A stretch of 64,000 nt of DNA from Brassica napus (Eukaryota > Streptophyta > Magnoliopsida > Brassicales > Brassicaceae): positions 372,001-436,000 of the forward strand of contig NW_026014884.1 in NCBI RefSeq assembly GCF_020379485.1, given 5' to 3'. The position numbers were made by a program, and so were the translations under genes. Positions 9,387 through 19,837 of the stretch are shown one piece after another. The first letter of the stretch is position 1. The number at the start of each line of letters is the position of its first letter. Under the pieces are notes generated by a model. That model saw only the letters and a list, made by a program, of their open reading frames with translations, was not told where the DNA came from and did no database searches.

Positions 9387-9581
9387 CTAAAGAATCTGAG
9401 TTCTTATTTTGAGACACTGAAGAACAGAGTTGAAGCTTTGAAGCCATCCGAGGAAGATCAAAGCTCAAGGGTGTTCATTTGGAGTGTGCGCGAGTTCTAA
9501 ACAAGTTAAGGTCCATCCATACAAGAGTCATCCGTTCAAAGCTCCATCCCTCTCAAGTTTTTGAAGTTAAGCTGTGATAAG

Positions 9582-12500
9582 ATGGAGAACATGAAGATGA
9601 AAGTGGCGATTACCTTCAAGGGAAGCAACTACTTGGTTTGGTCCCGGCTGGTGAAGACAACCATTGGGAGTAAGGGCTTGTGGAGTCATATCACAACCGG
9701 TGAAGCTCCAAAGCTCATTACTCAGGAAGAAGACCAAGAGGGGGTCTCAGTTGATGCTGTAGATAAGTGGCAGCAGGAAGACATGGTAGTGATGTCGGTT
9801 CTTCATGGGTCGTTGGAGCCAGCGATATTGGAGGCATACAGCTACTGTGAGTCAGCCAAGGAGCTGTGGGACACCTTGAAGAAGGTGTATGGGAACATTT
9901 CGAACCTGAGCCGTGTCTTTGAGGTAAAGCAAGCTATCAACAACCTTGCACAAGAAGACATGGAGTTCACCAAGCATTTGGGAAGATTCAGGGCGTTGTG
10001 GTCAGAGCTAGAGATGTTGAGGCCAAGTACAACTGATCCAGATCAGTTGAATGAGAGGCGGGAGCAAGACAAGGTGTTTGGCTTGCTGCTCACACTAAAC
10101 CCGGCCTACAACAGTCTCATCAAGCACATGTTAAGAGCTGATAAGCTACCTGACCTAGAGGACGTGTGTTCACAGATTCAAAAAGAACAAGGCTCCATTG
10201 GGCTGTTTGGAGGCAAAGGAGAGCTCACATTGGCGAATCATGCGTCCCAAGTGGATCAGACTGAAGCTCCTCAAGCTAACAAGGCGGCTCATGGCAAGTA
10301 TGAAGACAAGAGGTTCAATGGGAATTGTGATCACTGCAAGAAGCATGGACACAAGAAGAGTCAATGCTGGATACTCCACCCTCACTTAAAGCCGGCTAAG
10401 TTCTTAAAGGAGAAGGAAGCAAGAGCACACATGACTGAGAGCTCTATGGGTGCTGGCTCCTCAAGCAGGACAAGTGAAGGAGAAGTGCGTGAGGTGGGTG
10501 ATGGAAAGTCGCTGGTGGCGTACACTGGAGGTTCAAACAGCAATGACTACATCCGGCGCTCAGACATGGATGCTCTCATCAAGATGCTCAAGGAAAACGG
10601 TAACAAAAGTAGTATCAACCTTGGTTATTCATTTGGTGCATCTATGATTAAGAGTGTGTCTGATTGTGTTGAGAACGAACCTAGACTTGATAGGACTGAA
10701 AGTATACTCAAGAGTATAGGAAATGGATATAAACCAGCTAGTATTCTCTGTCAAGCTCATATTGCTAGAAACATGTCTAAAGCATTAATAGTTGATTCTG
10801 GTGCATCTCATCACATGATAAGTGACACTAGATTGATTAAGGACATTCAACCTGCAAATGGACATGTTATGATTGCTAATGGTGATAAGATTCCCATAAA
10901 AGGAATAGGAAAACTTAAGTTGTTTGAAAAAGAATCTAAAGCCTTCTATATGCCTGAATTTACATCTAATCTATTGTCGGTTAAGAGATGCACTACTGAC
11001 TTGCAATGTAATGTTATATTCAGTCCTAATGATGTGAAGTTTCAGGATATTGAGAGCAGCAAGATGATTGGGAAAGGAGTTACTAAAGGAGACCTTTATT
11101 TACTTGAAGATCTTACTCCTGTTCCTAGTCATTGTTGTTCATTTACATTTGCTTCTGATTCTGTCTCTAGTTTGAATAAGAATGCATTGTGGCATGCTAG
11201 ACTAGGTCACCCTCATGCTAAACCTTTGAACTTAATGGTACCAGGTGTTATTTATGAGAATAAAGATTGTGAAGCTTGTATCTTAGGCAAGCATTGTAAG
11301 AATGTGTTTCCAAAATCTTCAACAGTTTATGAAAATTGCTTTGATTTGATTCATTCTGATGTGTGGACTGCACCTTGTTTGTCAAGGGATAATTATAAAT
11401 ACTTTGTCACATTCATTGATGAAAAATCTAAATACACCTGGTTAACCTTAATTCAAACCAAAGATAGGGTACTTGATGCATTTAAAAACTTTCAAGCTTA
11501 TGTGACTAACCATTATCATGCAAAGATTAAAATTTTTAGATCAGATAATGGAGGAGAGTATACAAGCTTGGCATTCAAGCAGCACCTAGCTCAGCATGGA
11601 GTACTTCATCAAACTAGTTGCCCATATACTCCTCAGCAAAATGGTGTGGCTGAGAGAAAGAACAGGCATCTAATGGAAGTGGCAAGGTCTCTCATGCTTC
11701 AAGCAAATGTTCCCAAGAAGTTTTGGAGTGATGCTGTCTCCACAGCATGTTATCTGATCAACAGGACCCCTACCAAAGTCTTGGATGAACACGCTCCATT
11801 TGAGGTATTGAACAAACACAAGCCGGTTCTAGATTACTTGAGAGTCTTTGGATGCTTGTGTTATGTGTTGATCCCGGGAGAGCTGCGCAACAAGCTTGAA
11901 GCTAGAAGCACCAAAGCCATGTTTATTGGATACTCAACCACTCAAAAGGGTTATAGATGTTATGATCCTGTCACAAGAAGAGTACTTACATCTAGAGATG
12001 TAAAGTTCATTGAATCCCGTGGGTATTATGATGAGAAGAATCAGGAAGACTTGAAGGATCTCACCTCAGATAAGGCTGGGGTGTTAAGGATTATCCTAGA
12101 GGGGCTAGGGATCAAGATGTCCCAGGATCAGAACTCTGGTCAAAGGGGACAACATGGAGACTCTCACCATGATCGTGAGGGGGGAAATGAGCCTGAAGTT
12201 CAAGAAAGTGGCCAAGAAGGAGCCGGCTTGAATGAGGAAGGAATGGAGACAAGTTTAGGCCGAGATAGAGCCGGCTTGAATCAGGAACAAAGGGAGATGA
12301 GTTCAGGCTCTCACAATCAAGGTGAGCAGGAACAAAGAGAAGTAGAAGCATCAGTTGAGGATGTAGAAGAAGAACCGGATGTTCAAGAGCAAGTTGTGAG
12401 AGTTCAACAGCCAGAACTGAGGAGAAGCACAAGAGTGAGGAAGGATCCTTCCTCTTGGGTAAACACGAGAGTGTACTACAATGCCCAAGCAGTGGAGCAT

Positions 12501-14132
12501 CCTTCTCAAGCTGTGTGCTCCTTTGCTCAATATCCTAAAGCACATTGCGCATTTATGGTAAATCTGGATGAGGGTTATATCCCAAGAAGCTATGAAGAGG
12601 CAATACAAGACAAGGAGTGGAAGGAATCAGTTGGAGCTGAGGCAGGAGCCATGATCAAGAATGATACTTGGTATGAGAGTGAGTTACCTAAAGGGAAGAA
12701 AGCTGTGACTAGTAGATGGATCTTCACAATCAAGTATAAGGCTGATGGTCAGGTTGAGAGAAAGAAGTCAAGACTGGTTGCAAGAGGCTTTACTCAAACA
12801 TATGGAGAAGATTACATTGAGACCTTTGCACCAGTGGCTAAACTACACACAATCCGGATTGTATTAAGCTTGGCTGTGAATCTTGGATGGGGCTTATGGC
12901 AAATGGATGTGAAGAATGCATTTCTACAAGGAGAGCTTGAGGATGAAGTGTATATGCATCCACCTCCAGGCTTGGAACACTTAGTAAAGAAAGGGAATGT
13001 GTTGAGACTGAAGAAAGCTATCTATGGGCTGAAACAATCACCAAGAGCCTGGTATAACAAGCTGAGCACTACCCTTAATGGCCGAGGCTTCAAGAAGTCT
13101 GAGCTAGATCACACTCTCTTCACCCTCACTACCCCCTCAGGTATGATCGCACTACTTGTGTATGTTGATGATATCATTATCACAGGAAGTGATAAGGAAG
13201 GTATCACAGCAACCAAGGAGTTCCTTAAATCCATGTTTGAGATTAAAGACTTGGGAGAAATGAAATACTTTCTTGGAATTGAGATATGTAGATCCAAGGA
13301 AGGTTTGTTTATGTCCCAAAGGAAGTATACACTTGATCTTTTGAAAGATGCAGGTGCTTATGGAGGCAAGACAGCAAGAATGCCTATGGAGGATGGCTAC
13401 AAAGTCCCACGAGAGGGGGAGATTGAAGACAGCAAATCTTATCAGGATCCTAAACTCTATAGAAAACTAGTTGGCAAATTGATTTATCTAACCATAACTA
13501 GACCTGACATTTGTTTTGCTGTGAATCAGGTGAGTCAACACATGCAAGTGCCTAAGGAGCATCATTGGCGCATGGTGGAGAGGATCTTGATGTATCTCAA
13601 CGGCTCACCTGATCAAGGAGTATGGATGGGTTGCAATGGGAGCACTGAAGTGGTTGGGTACTGTGATGCGGATTGGGCTGGTGATAGAGCAGACAGGAGA
13701 TCAACCACAGGCTATTGCACATTCATTGGGGGCAACTTGGTGACTTGGAAGAGTAAGAAACAGAAGGTGGTGTCTTGCTCAAGTGCAGAAGCTGAGTATA
13801 GAGCTATGCTGAAGCTTACCAACGAGCTGGTATGGATCAAAGGCATCTTGAAGCACTTGGAGATTGATCAAGCCACGCCAATGACTATGCATTGTGATAA
13901 CCAAGCCGCGATCCACATAGCCTCCAACTCGGTGTTCCATGAAAGAACCAAGCACATTGAAGTTGACTGTCACAAGGTGAGGCAGATGATCATCCTAGGA
14001 GTCATCCTGCCATGCTACACTAGGAGTGAAGATCAGTTAGCTGATGTGTTCACTAAGGCTGCGAGACAAAAGACTATGGAGTCCATTCACATTAGATTGG
14101 GACTCATAGATCTTGGGAAAAGAAGGAGCTGA
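9582..14132 (+). CDS. E5 Gag-Pol polyprotein, unbroken (1,516 aa)
   Basis: I start at the ATG at 9582 (MENMKMKVAI). The open frame extends seven codons further up but only to a TTG, and the other elements begin with a similar M-E/D start. From this start the CCHC knuckle is at C249, C252, H257 and C262, and protease DSGA begins at 405. The integrase triad is D593, D655 and E691 (35 residues between the last two), RT YVDD begins at about 1194, and RNase H fills the C-terminus up to GLIDLGKRRS. All catalytic residues are present with no stop or frameshift. The nearest relative in the window is E4, mainly in the pol half. The gene sits behind a promoterless 5' LTR, so expression is doubtful even though the frame is intact. 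Confidence 0.96.
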   Translation: MENMKMKVAITFKGSNYLVWSRLVKTTIGSKGLWSHITTGEAPKLITQEEDQEGVSVDAVDKWQQEDMVVMSVLHGSLEPAILEAYSYCESAKELWDTLKKVYGNISNLSRVFEVKQAINNLAQEDMEFTKHLGRFRALWSELEMLRPSTTDPDQLNERREQDKVFGLLLTLNPAYNSLIKHMLRADKLPDLEDVCSQIQKEQGSIGLFGGKGELTLANHASQVDQTEAPQANKAAHGKYEDKRFNGNCDHCKKHGHKKSQCWILHPHLKPAKFLKEKEARAHMTESSMGAGSSSRTSEGEVREVGDGKSLVAYTGGSNSNDYIRRSDMDALIKMLKENGNKSSINLGYSFGASMIKSVSDCVENEPRLDRTESILKSIGNGYKPASILCQAHIARNMSKALIVDSGASHHMISDTRLIKDIQPANGHVMIANGDKIPIKGIGKLKLFEKESKAFYMPEFTSNLLSVKRCTTDLQCNVIFSPNDVKFQDIESSKMIGKGVTKGDLYLLEDLTPVPSHCCSFTFASDSVSSLNKNALWHARLGHPHAKPLNLMVPGVIYENKDCEACILGKHCKNVFPKSSTVYENCFDLIHSDVWTAPCLSRDNYKYFVTFIDEKSKYTWLTLIQTKDRVLDAFKNFQAYVTNHYHAKIKIFRSDNGGEYTSLAFKQHLAQHGVLHQTSCPYTPQQNGVAERKNRHLMEVARSLMLQANVPKKFWSDAVSTACYLINRTPTKVLDEHAPFEVLNKHKPVLDYLRVFGCLCYVLIPGELRNKLEARSTKAMFIGYSTTQKGYRCYDPVTRRVLTSRDVKFIESRGYYDEKNQEDLKDLTSDKAGVLRIILEGLGIKMSQDQNSGQRGQHGDSHHDREGGNEPEVQESGQEGAGLNEEGMETSLGRDRAGLNQEQREMSSGSHNQGEQEQREVEASVEDVEEEPDVQEQVVRVQQPELRRSTRVRKDPSSWVNTRVYYNAQAVEHPSQAVCSFAQYPKAHCAFMVNLDEGYIPRSYEEAIQDKEWKESVGAEAGAMIKNDTWYESELPKGKKAVTSRWIFTIKYKADGQVERKKSRLVARGFTQTYGEDYIETFAPVAKLHTIRIVLSLAVNLGWGLWQMDVKNAFLQGELEDEVYMHPPPGLEHLVKKGNVLRLKKAIYGLKQSPRAWYNKLSTTLNGRGFKKSELDHTLFTLTTPSGMIALLVYVDDIIITGSDKEGITATKEFLKSMFEIKDLGEMKYFLGIEICRSKEGLFMSQRKYTLDLLKDAGAYGGKTARMPMEDGYKVPREGEIEDSKSYQDPKLYRKLVGKLIYLTITRPDICFAVNQVSQHMQVPKEHHWRMVERILMYLNGSPDQGVWMGCNGSTEVVGYCDADWAGDRADRRSTTGYCTFIGGNLVTWKSKKQKVVSCSSAEAEYRAMLKLTNELVWIKGILKHLEIDQATPMTMHCDNQAAIHIASNSVFHERTKHIEVDCHKVRQMIILGVILPCYTRSEDQLADVFTKAARQKTMESIHIRLGLIDLGKRRS

Positions 14133-14141
14133 TCCCCTAAG

Positions 14142-14272
14142 TCATGAGGTCTTTACTCTTTTTCCCTCATCAAAGTTTTGTCCCAATGGGTTTTCTTTGA
14201 TGAGGTTTTTAATGAGGAAGATCTCATGGCTGTCCAAGTTTAGGCTTTCACAAAGCTAAACTTGAGGGGGAG
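14142..14272 (+). promoter_or_regulatory. E5 3' UTR: conserved hairpin and polypurine tract
   Basis: CCTCATCAAAG (14165-14175) and CTTTGATGAGG (14195-14205) form a perfect 11-bp stem, with a loop containing GTCCCAATGGG. AAACTTGAGGGGGAG ends at 14272, directly before the 3' LTR, and is the polypurine tract. Confidence 0.65.
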
Positions 14273-14966
14273 TGTTGAGATGAGGAGTTGATATGAAGGC
14301 TTAGAGAGGCTTGGGTAATGAAAGGGATGAGGAGATGAAGCTCAGGTTGAAGTGAGAGACGCATTGGGAGAATGGTACGGACGGTACAAACCGTACGGAT
14401 CAGTTCAACCAAGATCACTTGGGTCTCGACCTTTCTTCACATTCTGAAGTGGTGCAAACTTAGGGTGAAGTGTACGGAGTTACCATGTCCGTACCATCTG
14501 AAGTTACCACGGTAAATAGGAGGTTGAACAACAAGAAGGAGGGAAAGGCCAAAGACACTTATGCAAAGGGAAGGTCACAGCCAAAGAAAGGAGATGACCG
14601 TTTATGGATAAGAGGAGGCGCGGCTTTACAGCTGGGACAGGCTGTAAAGGTGTTTGGCATCTGATCCAAGATGCCAAAGGGATCAAACGTGTGATGGCCC
14701 CTATTGGACGGATTCAAAACCAGCCAGCCCTTACCATTTGACTTCACATGCTTGAGCTGCCTTAACCCATTTCAAAAACCCTATGTCCTCTAAGTATAAA
14801 TATGTAATCTTCTCATTAATAAGAGACTAGACAGTTCTATCCAATTGATTACTCTACTTGTTCCATAATGATTCCTCATTAGTCATCTAATCACATAATC
14901 ATCTCCTTACTCATCCTAAATCATTCTACTCTTTCACATACAAACTCAGATTATCTAAAACTTATA
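14273..14966 (+). repeat. 3' LTR of E5 (694 bp)
   Basis: It starts TGTTGAGATGAGGAG and ends AAAACTTATA (TG...TA termini), followed by the target duplication CCCGG. It contains GTACGG/CCGTAC motifs at 14374-14400 and 14472-14497. A TATAAATA box is at 14795-14802, which places the RNA start near 14825-14835. Confidence 0.93.
14795..14802 (+). promoter_or_regulatory. TATA box in the E5 3' LTR
   Basis: TATAAATA occurs 172 bp before the LTR end in the context AAGTATAAATATGTAA. Several related LTRs have the same box at a similar place (15914-15921 and 29516-29523). It is used here to place the U3/R boundary. Confidence 0.6.
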
Positions 14967-15062
14967 CCCGGAACCTCTCAAACACCCAAGAACACACAAG
15001 AGTTTCTTCAAAGCTTCAAACTTGTAACTTCAAAGAATCTCACACGACCTCAGGCTCTCACT

Positions 15063-15080
15063 AACCTGGCTCTGATACCA
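15063..15080 (-). other. Primer-binding site of E4
   Basis: The plus strand reads AACCTGGCTCTGATACCA, so the minus strand has the perfect initiator-Met tRNA complement directly after the E4 5' LTR. Confidence 0.92.
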
Positions 15081-15681
15081 TGATAGTTTTAATGATGTTA
15101 AGAGTAATCTGAGTGTTTTAGAGAAGATTAGAATGAGTTTAGAAAAGATTAAATTCTGAAATAAGATTTGGAGTCTAGAGAGAGTTTTAGAAAGACTAAG
15201 AGAGACTCATAACTTGCTTGATTGTATTAATGAGAGTGTTTACAACTTTATAAGAGAAGAGACAAGGGTTTTCGTAGCTAAGAGGATAAGGTAAGCATGT
15301 GGAGTCAAAGGCCATTTCAAACTTGTCCAATGAGGTGAGCCGCGCGTGTGAGCCTTTATTAGCTGGCTCATACCTTTTGCTTTTCCGTGTCCAGCTGTGC
15401 CAGCCTGTCCAAGACTTCCCTTATCCTTTCCAACGGTCTGATCCATCCACAAATTCCAAGGTAACTTCTCCTCTTTACTTAAGTAACTCGGATAACTTAT
15501 GGTGAGGTTTGGTTGAGCTTTGGTCGATCCTATCTTGTACGGCCTGTCCTGTCATGTACGGCCATGTACGGCCTTGTACGGACAGGCTGATCCCAAAGCT
15601 CCCAAACCTTCCTATCCTTCCTCTTCTTCATTCTACTCAACCCTCATCTCCATTCTTCACTTGACACTCTTCATCTCAACA
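15081..15681 (-). repeat. 5' LTR of E4 (601 bp)
   Basis: It matches the E4 3' LTR at 3818-4419 with about two substitutions and one 1-bp indel. The plus strand carries TTTATA at 15247-15252 (TATAAA on the minus strand) and GTACGG cores at 15537, 15556, 15566 and 15576. Confidence 0.93.
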
Positions 15682-15686
15682 CAAAG

Positions 15687-16101
15687 GTTACCTAACCTTG
15701 ACCAAGTGAAACGGTAACAAGCAGATGTTACCTTGAGGGCTTAGTGGAGAGGATCAGACCGTTGAGTGGATAAGGGAAGAGCAAGACAGGCTGTGACAGG
15801 CTGTAAAGAGCCAAAGCATGTAAGGCTTCCCATCCGTCCATTCAAAAGCGACCCTTGACTCCACATGCTTCAATAGTGCTCCTTTCTTCTCTTGTAAACC
15901 CTTATGTCTCTCTTATAAATATGTAACCTCACTCAGCAATAAGATCAAGCAGTTCTGAGTCTCTCTAATCTCTTAAGTCACAATGATTCTCTCTTAGACA
16001 CTAATCGGCTCTCAAGTCTCTTAATCGTTCACAATCTCTTCTAATCTCTACTTAAACTCTCACTTATATTCTAATCACTCTAAGGATCTCTAAATATTAT
16101 A
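15687..16101 (+). repeat. 5' LTR of E3, second part
   Basis: This continues the LTR begun at 3666 once E4 and its duplicated CAAAG (15682-15686) are removed. It has a TATAAATA box at 15914-15921 and ends AAATATTATA directly before the PBS. It matches 26570-26984 in the 3' LTR with about one difference. Confidence 0.92.
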
Positions 16102-16119
16102 TGGTATCAGAGCCAGGTT
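16102..16119 (+). other. Primer-binding site of E3
   Basis: TGGTATCAGAGCCAGGTT is a perfect match to the initiator-Met tRNA complement, directly following the LTR. The leader from 16120 to 16306 holds nothing else that I recognise. Confidence 0.92.
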
Positions 16120-16306
16120 CATTAGGATCTGGGGTTGATCTTTAGAGAGTTACAAACTGAAGGCTTTAAAGCTACACGCGAGTAGCTTTGCAGGTGTTGA
16201 AGCTGTGATACGCTCTAGTTGAAGCTGTGCTACGTTCGGTGTGTGTACGTGATTCAAGACTCAAGATTTCATCAGATTCAAGCTGTTCAAGTCAAGCTGA
16301 GTAAAG

Positions 16307-19176
16307 ATGGAACATGGGATGAACATGAGGATGAAGGTAGCGGTTACTTTCAAAGGTAGCAACTACCTTGTGTGGTCTCGGATGGTGAAGACTGCGGTGG
16401 AAAGTAAGGGTTTGTGGGGGCACATCACAACAGGGGAGGCTCCGAAACTCATTACTCAGGGAGGAGATCAACAAGAGGTCTCCATTGAAGCGGCTGTTGA
16501 GAAATGGCAACAAGAAGACATGCTGGTGATGACGGTTCTACACGCATCCTTGGATCCAACTATCTTGGATGCCTACAGCTACTGTGAATCAGCCAAAGAG
16601 CTGTGGGACACGCTGAAGAAGGTGTATGGTAACACTTCCAACCTCAGCCGTGTGTTTGAAGTAAAGCAAGCTATCAACCGTCTAGTGCAAGAGGATATGG
16701 AGTTCACTAAGCACTTGGGGAGGTTCAGGTCCTTATGGTCAGAGCTGGAGATGCTGAGGCCGAGCACAACTGATCCTGATCAGTTGAATGAGAGGCGCGA
16801 GCAAGATAAGGTCTTTGGGCTTCTCCTCACGCTGAACCCGGCCTACACTCAACTCATCCAGCACATGTTGAGGGCAGACAAGCTTCCGGACCTTTAGGAT
16901 GTGTGTGCGCAAATCCAAAGGGAGCAGGGGTCTATGGGGTTGTTTGGAGGAAAGGGGGAGCTCTCTCTTGCCAATCAAGCAGCTCATGGGGATTCAACCG
17001 AAGCTCCACAAGCAAACAAGGCATCTCACGGGAAGTATGAGGACAGGAAGTTCAATGGAAACTGTGATCATTGCAAGAAGCATGGTCATAAGAAGAGCCA
17101 ATGCTGGATACTACACCCACATCTCAAGCCTGCCAAGTTCATGAAGGAGCGTGAGGGAAGGGCAAATGTGACTGAAGGGTCAAGCGGAGCTGGCACCATC
17201 AAGACGAGTGAAGTGGATGGACATGGAGGCAATGATGGGAATGGGAAGTCTCTGGTGGCTTACACAGGCGCCTCAAGCTCACGCAGCAATGATGACTACA
17301 TCAAGAGATCAGACCTTGATGCTCTCTTCAAAATGCTAAAGGAAAACGGTAACACTTATGGTTATTCCTTTGGAGCATCTATGATTGCATATAAGGATGA
17401 TCACTTGATTAGAGAACTAGTAGAACGGTTAGAAGCTAGGAATGAGTATAGAAATGCACACATTGCTAGAACTGATAGGACACATCCATCACTTAGTAAT
17501 CTATGTCATAATGCTAAAAGAGTATATAAACCATTGATTGTTGATTCTGGTGCATCACATCATATGATAAGTGATGAGAACTTGATTAAGGATATAGAAC
17601 CTACTCATGGACATGTGATGATAGCAAATGGAGATAAGATACCTATTAAGGGAATAGGAAAGCTTAAGTTGTTTAACAAAGAATCTAGAGCCTTTTACAT
17701 GCCTGAATTCACATCAAACCTATTATCTGTGAAGAAATGTACTAATGATCTACAATGCAATGTTATCTTTAGTCCTAATGATGTGAAGTTTCAGGATATT
17801 GAGAGCAGCAGATTGATTGGGAAAGGGGTGACTAAGGGAGATCTCTATATGCTTGAAGAACTCACTTCTGTTCCTGATTATAGTTGCTCGTTTAGTTCTG
17901 CTTCTTTGTTGAATAAAAATGCATTGTGGCATGCTAGAGTAGGACACCCTCATGTTAAAGCATTGAACTTAACGGTACCAGGTGTTGTATTTGAGAACAA
18001 AGATTGTGAAGCTTGCATTTTAGGCAAGCATTGTAGAACTGTGTTTCAAAAGTCTACTACCGTTTATGATAATTGCTTTGATCTAATTCATTCAGATGTG
18101 TGGACTGCCCCTTGCTTATCTAGAGATAGTTATAAGTATTTTGTCACATTCATTGATGAAAAATCCAAATACACCTGGTTAACCTTAATTCAGACCAAAG
18201 ATAGGGTGCTTGAGGCATTTAGGAACTTTCAAACTTATGTGACTAACCATTATCATGCTAAGATTAAAATTTTGAGATCAGATAATGGAGGAGAGTACAC
18301 AAGCCATGCATTCAAGCAACACTTATCACAACATGGGATCCTACATCATACAAGCTGTCCGTATACTTCACAGCAAAATGGAGTGGCTGAGAGGAAGAAT
18401 AGGCACCTCATGGAAGTGGCAAGGTCACTTATGTTTCAGAGTAATGTTCCAAAAAGATTTTGGAGTGATGCGGTTGCCACTGCTTGTTACTTGATAAACA
18501 GAACTCCAACCAAGATTCTGAATGAGAAGGCTCCATTTGAAGTTCTGAACAAGTACAAGCCAGTTCTTGATTACTTGAAGGTCTTTGGATGTCTATGCTT
18601 TGTGCTCAAACCAGGAGAGATGCGCAACAAGCTAGAAGCAAGAAGTACTAAGGCTATGTTCATCGGATACTCAGCTACACAGAAAGGATACAAATGCTAT
18701 GATCCTATAGCAAGGAGAGTACTTGTTTCTAGAGATGTGAAGTTCTTGGAAGATAGAGGATACTATGAAGAAAAGAATCAAGAAGACCTGAAGGACTTAA
18801 CATCAGACAAGGCCACCACCTTGCGGATCATTCTTGAAGGTCTTGGAATCAGTACATCCCAGGATCCGAGAGATCATGCAACTACACCTCCTGAAGTTGG
18901 TTCACCATCCCACCTTGATCATGAGGGAGGAGAGGAGCATGAGGAGCCTATGCAAGAGGCTAACCAAGAAGAAGGAGAAGTAGAGAATGAAGGAGAAGAG
19001 AGCATAGGCTCTGATGGTCATGGGCATGATCATGGTGTGATACAAACACCTTCTCAAGCTGAAGTGGTAGAAGAACAACATGAAGAAAGAACCGGTTGTG
19101 CAGCCACTAAGAAGGAGTACAAGGATAAGGAAGGATCCTTCTAGCTGGGTAAACACGAGAGTGTACTACAATGCCC
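16307..19176 (+). pseudogene. E3 Gag, protease and integrase, with nonsense and frameshift lesions
   Basis: The ATG at 16307 begins a Gag like that of E4 (MEHGMNMRMKVAV). At 16895 a TAG replaces the GAG or similar codon expected in LPDL-E-DVCAQI, so Gag stops after 196 residues. The frame then continues open from 16898 with the CCHC knuckle (FNGNCDHCKKHGHKKSQC), protease DSGA near 17543 and integrase. The triad is visible at HSDVWTAPC, LRSDNGGEY and NGVAERKN. A second lesion between about 19060 and 19110 shifts the frame just before the LRRST linker motif, giving a stop at 19142. The gene is then interrupted at 19176 by E6 and resumes at 24628. Stop readthrough could still yield Gag-Pro-Int, but not RT. 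Confidence 0.92.
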
Positions 19177-19696
19177 TGTTGAGATGAGGTGATGAGGAGT
19201 GGATACATTGATAGGGGAAGAGTATTGGGGTGGTCAGTAAGTTTGGTATTTACCACATTAACTTTAAAGTTACTGTGGTAACTAAGTGAAAGGAAGAGAA
19301 GTTACCAGGATGGGTTAAATTGGAGTCTAATTGATGTTAATCCTCTCTTATCTTAAGAAGGACGTGGGAAGAGGATAAGGAAGGGATAAGGGCTTACTTT
19401 GACAGCCTGTATGATGCTGGAAAGGAGAGGATGCTTTTTACTAGTGCAAGCATGTGAGAAAGCACAGCCAAGTGATTCAAAAGGAGTTCCAGCCTGTCCA
19501 TTGACTCCACATGCTTATACATTTCGAAAACCCTTGTTGCTCTCTCTATTAATACTTGTAAACCTCATCAGATATTAATTAATGGAGTTTTTGAGTCTCT
19601 CTCTCTCTATTCTTTAAAATCTCTTAATCTCTTTAATATCTTGATCTGATTATCTCTGATTGTTTGAATCATACTCTTAAAACACAAAAGTGTTTA
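19177..19696 (+). repeat. 5' LTR of E6 (520 bp)
   Basis: It runs from TGTTGAGATGAGGTGATG to ACAAAAGTGTTTA, directly followed by the PBS. A weak TATA-like TATTAATA is at 19547-19554. The palindrome near 19251-19284 has one mismatch compared with the perfect copy in the 3' LTR. Confidence 0.93.
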
Positions 19697-19837
19697 TGGT
19701 ATCAGAGCCAGGTTGTTCAAACAGGGGAGAGTGTGATTTCGTTTTTCATAAAAATCTGAGTGTTCTTGAGTGTTCTTGAGTGTTCTTGGTGTTCTTGAGT
19801 TCTGGTCTTTATTATCTGAGTGGTGTGAGATATTCTG

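Larger units (their letters stand above)
9271..14966 (+). mobile_element. E5: copia retrotransposon with a U3-less 5' LTR (group A)
   Basis: E5 is a plus-strand element inserted in the E4 leader with the target duplication CCCGG (9266-9270 and 14967-14971). The 3' LTR is complete (694 bp), but the 5' LTR consists only of its last 98 bp, which are identical to 14869-14966. The duplication directly abuts the truncated 5' LTR, so the truncation is the integrated end and not a later deletion of flank. The PBS (9369-9386) is perfect, the leader (9387-9581) is unremarkable, and the polyprotein is unbroken. Without U3 the 5' LTR lacks the TATA box, so E5 should be transcriptionally silent unless read from outside. 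Confidence 0.93.
3818..15681 (-). mobile_element. E4: complete copia retrotransposon carrying E5 (group A)
   Basis: E4 is a minus-strand element inserted in the E3 5' LTR with the target duplication CAAAG (3813-3817 and 15682-15686). It has LTRs of 602 bp (3818-4419) and 601 bp (15081-15681) with canonical TG...CA ends, differing by about two substitutions and a 1-bp indel. It has a perfect PBS (15063-15080), an unbroken polyprotein (4560-9131), a 3' UTR with the conserved hairpin, and a polypurine tract (4420-4433). E5 is inserted in the leader, whose two parts are 9132-9270 and 14972-15062. I see nothing else in those leader stretches. All parts needed for transposition are present, although E5 now separates the promoter from the gene. 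Confidence 0.95.

Noticed and set aside
15063..15080. Sequence matching the 3' end of initiator-Met tRNA, also at 500, 9369, 16102, 19697, 29696, 36939, 40293, 48839, 54878 and 58390
   Set aside because: Only 18 nt match and each lies directly next to an LTR, so these are primer-binding sites and not tRNA genes.
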